Below are positions 14,128-19,341 of a DNA stretch of 19,341 nucleotides, in pieces. The DNA is from an uncultured Collinsella sp. (lineage in GTDB: Bacteria; Actinomycetota; Coriobacteriia; Coriobacteriales; Coriobacteriaceae): positions 1 through 19,341 of the forward strand of contig CABTZM010000016.1 of NCBI GenBank assembly GCA_902489295.1. Reading direction: 5' to 3'. The notes under the pieces are model-generated. The model did no database searches and was not told the DNA's origin. It saw only the letters and a list, made by a program, of their open reading frames with translations. Made by a program: the position numbers and the translations under genes. Each line of letters begins with the position of its first letter. Positions within the stretch are counted from its first letter, which is position 1.

Positions 14128-14847
14128 ATGAGCAACGCAGCCGAGATGGATGCACAGGAGATTATCAACTACATCGCCACCGCGCCCAAAAAGACGCCCG
14201 TCAAGCTGTACGTGCGCGAGAAGCCGGGCATGAAGGTTGCCTGGGGCGACGCACATGTCTACGGCGGCCGTCGCGGCAAGACCGTCTTTGGCGACTGGGA
14301 CGAGCTCAAGACCATCCTGGACGCCAATGCCGATTCCATCGATTACTACGACGTTGAAAACGATTGCCGCAACTCCGCCGTGCCCATGCTCGACCTTAAG
14401 GGCATCAACGCCCGCATCGAGCCGGGCGCGATCATCCGCGACCGCGTCGAGATTGGCGACCGTGCCGTCATCATGATGGGCGCCATCATCAACATCGGCT
14501 CCGTTATCGGCGAGGGTTCCATGATCGATATGGGCGCCGTGCTGGGCGGTCGCGCCACCGTGGGCAAGAACTGCCACATCGGCGCCGGCACCGTGCTGGC
14601 AGGCGTTGTGGAGCCCGCCAGCGCCACGCCCGTCATCATCGAGGACGATGTCATGATCGGCGCAAACGCCGTGGTCCTGGAAGGCGTGCACGTGGGCAAG
14701 GGTGCTGTAGTTGCCGCCGGCGCCGTGTGCGTCGAGGACGTCCCCGCCGGCGCCGTCGTGGCCGGTGTCCCCGCCCGCGCCATCAAGATGCGCGACGAGA
14801 AGACCGACAGCAAGACCGGCCTGGAAGAGGGCCTGCGCCAGCTGTAG
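14128..14847 (+). CDS. dapH: Tetrahydrodipicolinate N-acetyltransferase DapH
   Basis: Acetyl-CoA-dependent enzyme that N-acetylates tetrahydrodipicolinate, the entry to the acetylase branch. 239 residues, matching Bacillus DapH length rather than the longer succinyl-type DapD. The N-terminal domain (1-80) is of DapH_N type. From about residue 95 to 215 there is a left-handed beta-helix of hexapeptide repeats (GAIIRDRVEIGDRAVI, GAIINIGSVIGEGSMIDMG, GKNCHIGAGTVLAGVV, IGANAVVLEGVHVGKGAVVA). Strong AAAGGAGAG 8 nt before ATG; 39 nt after dapB. Last gene of the lysine operon; three hairpin structures follow. Confidence 0.93.
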   Translation: MSNAAEMDAQEIINYIATAPKKTPVKLYVREKPGMKVAWGDAHVYGGRRGKTVFGDWDELKTILDANADSIDYYDVENDCRNSAVPMLDLKGINARIEPGAIIRDRVEIGDRAVIMMGAIINIGSVIGEGSMIDMGAVLGGRATVGKNCHIGAGTVLAGVVEPASATPVIIEDDVMIGANAVVLEGVHVGKGAVVAAGAVCVEDVPAGAVVAGVPARAIKMRDEKTDSKTGLEEGLRQL

Positions 14848-14849
14848 AA

Positions 14850-14877
14850 GTTACGCGGTTTTGCCAAACCGCGTAAC
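14850..14877 (+). terminator. 12-bp hairpin right after dapH
   Basis: GTTACGCGGTTT and its exact complement (14850-14861, 14866-14877) around a TGCC loop, 2 nt past the dapH stop. No T run follows, so it may stabilise the 3' end or pause rather than terminate by itself. Confidence 0.55.
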
Positions 14878-14890
14878 GGCTCGACGCTGC

Positions 14891-14988
14891 AAACGCCCCT
14901 AAGCGGCAATCTGACGTTCAATCGTCGGTCGCGTACCGAAGTACGCTTCCCTCCTCTTTCACGTCACCTTGCTCGCTTAGGGGCGTTT
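14891..14988. repeat. Nested palindromic element of 98 nt, possible structured RNA or mobile repeat
   Basis: Perfect 14-nt terminal inverted repeats, AAACGCCCCTAAGC at 14891-14904 and its complement at 14975-14988, enclose two further complementary pairs: TGACGT (14912-14917) with ACGTCA (14961-14966), and GCGTAC (14931-14936) with GTACGC (14941-14946). Read on the - strand the innermost hairpin is GCGTAC-UUCG-GTACGC, the extra-stable C(UUCG)G loop, which suggests that RNA from this strand matters. No coding frame fits. It lies between the dapH hairpin and the shared terminator. Confidence 0.6.
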
Positions 14989-15040
14989 TCGCTGACGTGA
15001 GCTCAACCTGCGGCGCAATGTCAGCAACCAAGCCGAAAAC

Positions 15041-15082
15041 AAAAAAGGCCGAAGTCCCAAAAGGCTTCGGCCTTTGTTTTTT
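15041..15082. terminator. Bidirectional intrinsic terminator between dapH and the NA37 gene
   Basis: AAAGGCCGAAG (15044-15054) pairs with CTTCGGCCTTT (15065-15075). Six A precede it (15041-15046) and GTTTTTT follows (15076-15082), so both strands have a T tract. It serves the convergent lysine operon and the nucleoid-protein gene, whose stop is 18 nt away. Confidence 0.92.
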
Positions 15083-15100
15083 GCAACGTCCAAGAGCAGT

Positions 15101-16105
15101 TTATCGATTCTCAATACTTCCGATGTTCTTGAGCTCGATGGAGATGAGGCCGTTGGGCTCGTTGACAAACTCGATGTACTCAGAGTTCGAACCCATCTCG
15201 GCCGGGAAGCTGATCTCGATGCCCGTGTCGGTACGGATCTTGTGGTTGCGCACCGCCGCGCGTTCGACCTGCTTGCGCTCCACGGGCACACGCTCAGGCA
15301 CCTTCTCCTCAGTCAGTGCCGCGCGCACGCTCTCCTTGATAACTGGTTCGTCCTCAAAGACCTCATCGACGATATCCCAAGGCGGCAGTTCCTCGTCATC
15401 CTCAACTTTCTCGGCAACAGCAGCCTTAACCTTGGCGAGTGCTACAGCCGTGTTGGCACCGTGCTCCTCGGCGACTTCCTCGACCACACGCGTCACGGTG
15501 TCGATGACCTCCTTGCCCGATACCCCCGTGTCGCACTGCAGCAGGCCATCGGGAATGAGCATGCGATCCTCGCCGGCAATCTTGCGCTTCTTATCCACAT
15601 AGCCGATCTCCATGGTGCTTGCACGCACGATTGCATAGCTCGGCACCTTTTGCGAGGGATTCGGCAGAATGGCGTAGTGGCGCGCAATGTCGTTGCGCAC
15701 CTCGCCCTCTTCGCGACCCACTTCGTGCATAAAGGCCTGCTTGGAGCCCAGCAGCATCACGGCAAACCAGCGGGCATCCTCATCGTCGTCAAAATCGGCC
15801 ACCAGCACGTCGGTGGACTCGGCTTTCTCGGCTTTGGTGAGCTCGGAGGAGATAAACTCCGCAATCTGCTGCGACAGGTCCACAAACTCGCGCTCGCCAA
15901 AGAAATAGCCCTTGAGCTCGCCGCCAAACGCAGAGTTCTCGGCAAACGTGGCGCGTTTGTTGTCGGCCGAGGGACGCGCGCGGCGCAGATGTGTGGTCAC
16001 GAAGTTGCGCACGGTGCGGCTCTCGATATCGAGCTCGCGCTGGCTCATAACGTTGACGGCAGAGTCAAAGTCCAGGATATGCAGAATCGCGTGATTGATT
16101 TTCAT
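15101..16105 (-). CDS. Nucleoid-associated protein, NA37/YejK family
   Basis: 334-residue cytoplasmic DNA-associated protein of the 37-kDa nucleoid-associated family (NdpA/YejK). The N-terminus MKINHAILHILDF, the RRARPSADNKRATF segment, the acidic VADFDDDEDARWFAVMLLGSK stretch and the C-terminal acidic DDEELPPWDIVDEVFEDEP followed by ISFPAEMGSNSEYIEFVNEPNG are family-like. I start at 16105 (ACGGA about 9 nt upstream); the ATG at 16114 has its GGA almost on top of it. The exact role of the family is poorly known; in Escherichia coli the homologue is spread over the nucleoid. It stands alone, with the terminator at 15041-15082 behind it. Confidence 0.85.
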   Translation of the reverse strand: MKINHAILHILDFDSAVNVMSQRELDIESRTVRNFVTTHLRRARPSADNKRATFAENSAFGGELKGYFFGEREFVDLSQQIAEFISSELTKAEKAESTDVLVADFDDDEDARWFAVMLLGSKQAFMHEVGREEGEVRNDIARHYAILPNPSQKVPSYAIVRASTMEIGYVDKKRKIAGEDRMLIPDGLLQCDTGVSGKEVIDTVTRVVEEVAEEHGANTAVALAKVKAAVAEKVEDDEELPPWDIVDEVFEDEPVIKESVRAALTEEKVPERVPVERKQVERAAVRNHKIRTDTGIEISFPAEMGSNSEYIEFVNEPNGLISIELKNIGSIENR

Positions 16106-16181
16106 ATACGGCATTCCGTTCTAGATCGATTTCGGCACGAACCAGTATAGCGGTCGATCCCGCCCCAGGCGCATCGAAGAT

Positions 16182-16212
16182 TGGTGCATCGGGGACAGGT
16201 TGCTTTGCACCA
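16182..16212 (+). repeat. REP-like palindromic repeat, copy 1
   Basis: 31-nt unit with ends TGGTGCA and TGCACCA that are exact complements, enclosing CGGGGACAGGTTGCTT. It matches the copy at 17395-17425 at 28 of 31 positions, in the same orientation. It lies 4 nt past the stop of the Mbeg1-like gene, where it may also act as a 3' hairpin. Confidence 0.75.
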
Positions 16213-16216
16213 ATGG

Positions 16217-17377
16217 TTAGCGCAGGAGCTCGGACTGCCAAGCCTCGAGCTGTTCTGCCAAGCTCTTGCCGGCAGCGGGCATGTCGATCTGGGGACGTTT
16301 GGGCAGAAGCGCACACTTAAGAATCGCAACGATAGTCTGCGAGACAAAGCGTCGCGTATCCTTGTCAAAGCCTTGCGCAGCCTGGAGCATCACGGGCAGG
16401 CTCTCGCGCAGATTCCCAGCGATATCCGCAAACCGCTCAGCACCCGTAGCCTCAAGCACGGAGAACAACGCATCTACAAAACGCTCGCGCTCGTTAGGCG
16501 ACACCGCAAGCAGCATCTCGCGAATGGAGCCATCAACGTATCGAGCACCGGCGGACAGGCGCTCACAGTACACGAAGTCGCGACCATCAACCACCCAGCT
16601 AAAGGGATTATGCTGAAGCAGGCTGAACTCGGTGCTCTCAACGATGGCATAGTCCTCCTGTGTCTCGAACATCATGCCAAAGATCGACGACCGAGGTAGC
16701 GTCTTGTCGATTCGACCGGATAGATCGGCGAAGGCGTTGCCGCTCAGAAACTCCTCGACGAAGCCCGGACCATCATGGGAATACGCCCGTTCGATTCGCT
16801 CACGGGCGACATCGGGGCACATCGCCGCACCGTACACCGCAAGGTTTCCACCCTTGGAATGACCTCCGCACAAAAGCGGCCCGTCAATCGCATCCGCCGC
16901 CTCGTCTACATAACGCGCCGCGGATTCCTGGGCCGGCACAGGACACCGGAACGCCATGTTAAAGTCCTCTTTCCAGCCCACAATCGTGCTGTCGGTCCCC
17001 CGGAAGGCAAGATAGCTAAACCCCGCCGGAAATCGGAACGTCATGGCCGCAAACTGCTCCGTTGTCTCGGCATCACTCACGCTACGATAGCCGCAAACAC
17101 GAACGCCACGGTAGCGAGGGCTTGCTGCCACAGCCTCCAACAGGGCACGACTCCCCTCCGGATCCCACAGATCGCCAATCATGTCTTGGTAGCACTCGGC
17201 GCGCAGCAGCTCGCGTACGTCTAGGCCCTGCCAGTTCGTCAGCTCCGCCATATCACCCGGCAAACGCAAATAGGACAACCACGCAAAGACCAGGCTATCC
17301 ACCGCGCAGAACGGCCGTTCCTCAAACGGATCAAACGCTGTCTGGGCATAGGTCAAAAAATTAGGCGAATCCGACAT
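16217..17377 (-). CDS. Mbeg1-like (DUF2974) alpha/beta hydrolase
   Basis: 386-residue cytoplasmic protein (no signal peptide) of the Mbeg1-like/DUF2974 family, common in gut Firmicutes and Actinobacteria and biochemically unknown. The lipase-like nucleophile elbow is GGHSKGG with Ser174; AFRGTDSTIVGWKEDF (124-139) resembles the oxyanion-side strand of class-3 lipases; AYSHDGPGF and the C-terminal NPFSWVVDGRDF are also characteristic. A GGGAGG lies 3 nt before the ATG. The gene is bracketed closely by the two repeat copies at 16182 and 17395. It sits behind the ldh terminator, leaving very little room for its own promoter. Substrate unknown. Confidence 0.85.
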   Translation of the reverse strand: MSDSPNFLTYAQTAFDPFEERPFCAVDSLVFAWLSYLRLPGDMAELTNWQGLDVRELLRAECYQDMIGDLWDPEGSRALLEAVAASPRYRGVRVCGYRSVSDAETTEQFAAMTFRFPAGFSYLAFRGTDSTIVGWKEDFNMAFRCPVPAQESAARYVDEAADAIDGPLLCGGHSKGGNLAVYGAAMCPDVARERIERAYSHDGPGFVEEFLSGNAFADLSGRIDKTLPRSSIFGMMFETQEDYAIVESTEFSLLQHNPFSWVVDGRDFVYCERLSAGARYVDGSIREMLLAVSPNERERFVDALFSVLEATGAERFADIAGNLRESLPVMLQAAQGFDKDTRRFVSQTIVAILKCALLPKRPQIDMPAAGKSLAEQLEAWQSELLR

Positions 17378-17394
17378 GGCCCTCCCATCAACTA

Positions 17395-17425
17395 TGGTGC
17401 ATTGGGGTCAGGTTACTTTGCACCA
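17395..17425 (+). repeat. REP-like palindromic repeat, copy 2
   Basis: Second copy of the 31-nt unit, differing from copy 1 at three internal positions (C/T, A/T, G/A), with intact complementary ends TGGTGCA/TGCACCA. It lies 18 nt upstream of the Mbeg1-like start, so on the mRNA a hairpin would precede the ribosome-binding site. It abuts the ldh terminator. Confidence 0.75.
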
Positions 17426-17460
17426 AAAAGGCGCCCGGGCCGTGTGGACCCGGACGCCTT
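17425..17460 (-). terminator. Intrinsic terminator of ldh
   Basis: On the - strand AAGGCGTCCGGGTC pairs with GGCCCGGGCGCCTT (two G-U pairs) across a 5-nt loop within 17428-17460, followed by a run of T (17425-17429). It starts 32 nt past the ldh stop. Confidence 0.9.
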
Positions 17461-17491
17461 CATTGTAGCTTTTCGCTCTAGCGAGCTTGAT

Positions 17492-18442
17492 TTAGCAGGA
17501 GAAGTCGACGCTGTCGATGATGTCCTTGAGGGCCTTGGCGGAGGCGGTGAGCTCATGCTGCTCGTCATCGTTCAGCGGCACGGGGACGCGGCAGACGACG
17601 CCGTCGCGGCCAACGACCGTCGGCATGGAGATAGCCAGATCGGACAGGCCATACTCGCCCACCATGAGCGAGGAAACGGGCAGAACGGTCTGCTCATCGC
17701 GCATGACAGCGGTGCAGATGCGCTTGACGGCCATGGCGACGCCGTAGTAGGTGGCGTGCTTCTTCTCGATGATGGTGTAGGCGGAGTTCTTGACGTCCTC
17801 GGCGATACGCTTCTCGGCAGCCTCGTGCTCCAGATGACCGTGAAGCTCGCAGAAGGTGTTCAGCGGAACGCCAGCAACCTGAGCGCTGGACCAAGCGACA
17901 AACTCGGAGTCGCCGTGCTCGCCCATGACATAGGCCTGGACATCGCGCGGGTCAACCTCGACGTGGGCACCAAGCATCTGCTGCAGACGGCCAGTGTCGA
18001 GCACGGTGCCGGAGCCGATGACATGGCCCTCGGGCAGGCCAGACATCTTGATGGCAGCATAGGTCAGAACATCAACCGGGTTGGAGACGATTAGCAGAAT
18101 GCCGTCGAAGCCGGACTTCTTAATCTCGGGAATAATGGACTTGAAGATGCTGACGTTCTTGTTGACCAGGTCCAGGCGGGTCTCACCGGGCTTCTGGGCA
18201 GCGCCAGCAGTGACGACGATCATGGCGGCGTCGGCGACATCGGAATAATCGCCGGCGTAGATCTTCATCGGCTCGGCAAACGTCATGCCGTGCGCGATAT
18301 CCAGGGCCTCACCCTCGGCACGGTTCTTGTCCACGTCGATGAGGACCATCTCGGAGAACAGACCACTCTGCATCAGTGCGAACGCCGAAGACGAACCGAC
18401 GAAACCGCAGCCGACAATAGCGACCTTCTTCTCGTTAACCAT
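17492..18442 (-). CDS. ldh: L-lactate dehydrogenase
   Basis: NADH-dependent reduction of pyruvate to L-lactate at the end of fermentative glycolysis; cytoplasmic tetramer in known members. 316 residues, normal length, from the ATG at 18442 with GGGAG 7 nt upstream (the longer frame to 18520 is leader). NAD-binding VGCGFVGSSSA, NAD-specific Asp36, active-site loop QKPGETRLDL with Arg89, SNPVDVLTY, LDTGR with Asp149 and Arg152, and catalytic His176 in GEHGDSEF. The LDH-type Gln83 in the loop (rather than Arg, as in malate dehydrogenase) supports lactate specificity. Monocistronic, with its own terminator and a hairpin in its leader. Confidence 0.95.
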   Translation of the reverse strand: MVNEKKVAIVGCGFVGSSSAFALMQSGLFSEMVLIDVDKNRAEGEALDIAHGMTFAEPMKIYAGDYSDVADAAMIVVTAGAAQKPGETRLDLVNKNVSIFKSIIPEIKKSGFDGILLIVSNPVDVLTYAAIKMSGLPEGHVIGSGTVLDTGRLQQMLGAHVEVDPRDVQAYVMGEHGDSEFVAWSSAQVAGVPLNTFCELHGHLEHEAAEKRIAEDVKNSAYTIIEKKHATYYGVAMAVKRICTAVMRDEQTVLPVSSLMVGEYGLSDLAISMPTVVGRDGVVCRVPVPLNDDEQHELTASAKALKDIIDSVDFSC

Positions 18443-18469
18443 TAGAAACTCCCATCTCTCTCCACAAAC

Positions 18470-18498
18470 AAGCCACCCGGGAACGACCCGAGCGGCTT
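18470..18498 (-). promoter_or_regulatory. Hairpin in the ldh leader
   Basis: On the - strand AAGCCGCTCGGG pairs over 12 bp (two G-U pairs) with CCCGGGTGGCTT around a TCGTT loop, followed by GTTTGTGG and, 28 nt after the stem, the ldh ATG. It could end transcripts from the aminotransferase gene, but no room remains for an ldh promoter behind it, so an attenuator or mRNA-stabilising leader hairpin is as likely. A possible -10 CATAAT lies at 18532-18537. The 201-nt gap to the upstream gene holds no other supported feature. Confidence 0.5.
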
Positions 18499-18643
18499 GT
18501 CGTAATCCCAATACATCCAATCGGGACTTTGATTATGCCCCTATTCGCAGCCAAAAATCGACCGTTTACCGAAATTGTTTGCAGTATTCGTAAAATAACT
18601 GCGCGAAATCGGTTTCGAGCTATTGACGAGTCGAAATAGGTTT

Positions 18644-19341
18644 CTAATACAGGCCCGCCTCGCGAATGGCCTCGACAGCCAAAGCGATCTGATCGGGCGG
18701 TAGGACCAGCGCCATGCGCACGTGTCCCTCGCCCGAAGGACCAAAACTCGCGCCCGGCGTCACCACAACGCCGGCCTTCTCCATGAGCTCCTCGCAAAAC
18801 GCCATGGAATCGGTGCGACCACCGGGAAGCTTGGCCCACACAAACATAGAGCCATGCGCGTTGGGACGCTCCCAGCCCAGACCCTCAAGACCATCGCACA
18901 GGGCATCGCGGCGCTCCTGGTACTTCAGACGCTGCGCCTCGACCTCATCGCGCGGGCCATTAAGGCACGCGATGGCGGCCTTCTGGATCGGGAAGAACAT
19001 GCCAAAGTCAATCTGGCTGCGCAGCTTGGCGAAGGCCGAGACCACATCCTCGCGACCGACCAAAAAGCCGATACGCGCACCGGTGACGTTAAACGACTTG
19101 GAGAGCGAGAAGAACTCAACGCCCACCTCGAGCGCGCCGGGATACTGCAAGAAGCTGCCGCCCGGCTCGCCGTCGAACACGATGTCGGAGTATGCGTTGT
19201 CGTGAACGATGAGCAGGTCGTGCTCGCGGGCGAAAGTGATGATCTCCTCGTAGATCTCGGGCGTGCCCACCGAGCCGACCGGGTTCGCGGGCAGCGACAC
19301 GATCATATACTTGGCACGATCGGCCACCTCGGGATCGATAC
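18644..19341 (-). CDS. Class I/II aminotransferase, DapL/PatA-like, C-terminal part (5' end outside the window)
   Basis: PLP-dependent aminotransferase; the frame is open to the right edge (reads I-D-P-E-V-A-D-R before the first in-window start). Seen: LPANPVGSVG (substrate-binding Asn), HDNAYSDIVFDG (Asp and Tyr contacting PLP), Schiff-base Lys in FFSLSKSFN, Arg of the phosphate cup in TGARIGF, and the C-terminal RMALVLPP with the carboxylate-binding Arg. The HDNAYSD...SFLQYPGALEVGVEFFSLSK stretch is closest, as I recall, to LL-diaminopimelate aminotransferases and related enzymes acting on N-acetyl-DAP. It could supply the missing transamination step of the lysine cluster, but a general alanine or aspartate aminotransferase is possible. 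130-nt 3' region without an obvious close terminator. Confidence 0.87.
   Translation of the reverse strand, partial: IDPEVADRAKYMIVSLPANPVGSVGTPEIYEEIITFAREHDLLIVHDNAYSDIVFDGEPGGSFLQYPGALEVGVEFFSLSKSFNVTGARIGFLVGREDVVSAFAKLRSQIDFGMFFPIQKAAIACLNGPRDEVEAQRLKYQERRDALCDGLEGLGWERPNAHGSMFVWAKLPGGRTDSMAFCEELMEKAGVVVTPGASFGPSGEGHVRMALVLPPDQIALAVEAIREAGLY

Noticed and set aside
13795..14691. - strand frame across dapB and dapH
   Set aside because: Spans two conserved genes in antisense; low-complexity Asp/Gly/His-rich shadow of the hexapeptide repeats.
15074..16150. Long + strand frame opposite the NA37 gene
   Set aside because: Begins inside the bidirectional terminator and mirrors the conserved nucleoid-protein gene.
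16182..17425. CRISPR-like array from the two similar repeats
   Set aside because: Only two units, about 1.2 kb apart, with a gene between them; palindromic REP-like rather than CRISPR.
18530..18640. Rex-type redox operator upstream of ldh
   Set aside because: The AT-rich stretch has no convincing TTGTG-N8-CACAA dyad.

Overview
The window looks like a chromosomal segment of a high-GC Gram-positive gut bacterium, most likely a coriobacterium close to Collinsella. The pointers are GC-rich third codon positions, an ECF transporter, a lysine riboswitch in front of a dap cluster, an NA37-type nucleoid protein, an M20D deacetylase and an L-lactate dehydrogenase. The genus is inference from gene content and style; the gene families are read directly from conserved motifs. 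Gene density is high, genes lie on both strands, and most convergent ends carry strong hairpin terminators.

Left part (1-4475): the end of an ECF transporter (ATPase, then EcfT, overlapping by 8 nt) on the + strand meets a - strand pair, an ATP-grasp ligase followed by an Asp/Glu-type racemase. This pair recalls the D-aspartate ligase/aspartate racemase pairs that build D-Asp peptidoglycan cross-bridges. Divergent from it is a MOSC-domain gene broken by a single-base frameshift in a T run.

Middle (4476-9480): a secreted cell-wall protein (PcsB/CwlO-like coiled coil plus a lysozyme-like domain) lies behind a leader with three copies of a SoxR/MerR-like dyad. Convergent to it is a - strand cluster: a FxLYD-domain membrane protein, a small helix-turn-helix protein and a membrane-anchored Ser/Thr kinase. 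Next is a HigBA-like toxin-antitoxin operon whose last codon overlaps a possible start of a small membrane protein.

Lysine block (9480-15100): a lysine riboswitch controls lysA-dapA, dapB and dapH (+ strand). lysA and dapA form one continuous reading frame of 769 codons, with a strong internal Shine-Dalgarno and ATG at the dapA boundary. A divergent M20D amidohydrolase, probably the N-acetyl-DAP deacetylase, lies on the other side of the promoter region. Together with the aminotransferase at the right edge (DapL/PatA-like), the window holds most of the acetylase branch of DAP/lysine synthesis; no dapF is seen. Downstream of dapH lies a nested palindromic element of about 100 nt with a C(UUCG)G hairpin on the - strand.

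Right part (15101-19341), all on the - strand: an NA37 nucleoid-associated protein, a Mbeg1-like (DUF2974) alpha/beta hydrolase bracketed by two copies of a 31-nt REP-like repeat, L-lactate dehydrogenase with a hairpin in its leader, and the C-terminal part of the aminotransferase. I saw no tRNA, rRNA, CRISPR array, insertion sequence or prophage gene. The most unusual items are the lysA-dapA read-through, the structured element at 14891-15000, the dyad cluster at 4543-4652 and the repeat-bracketed hydrolase gene.
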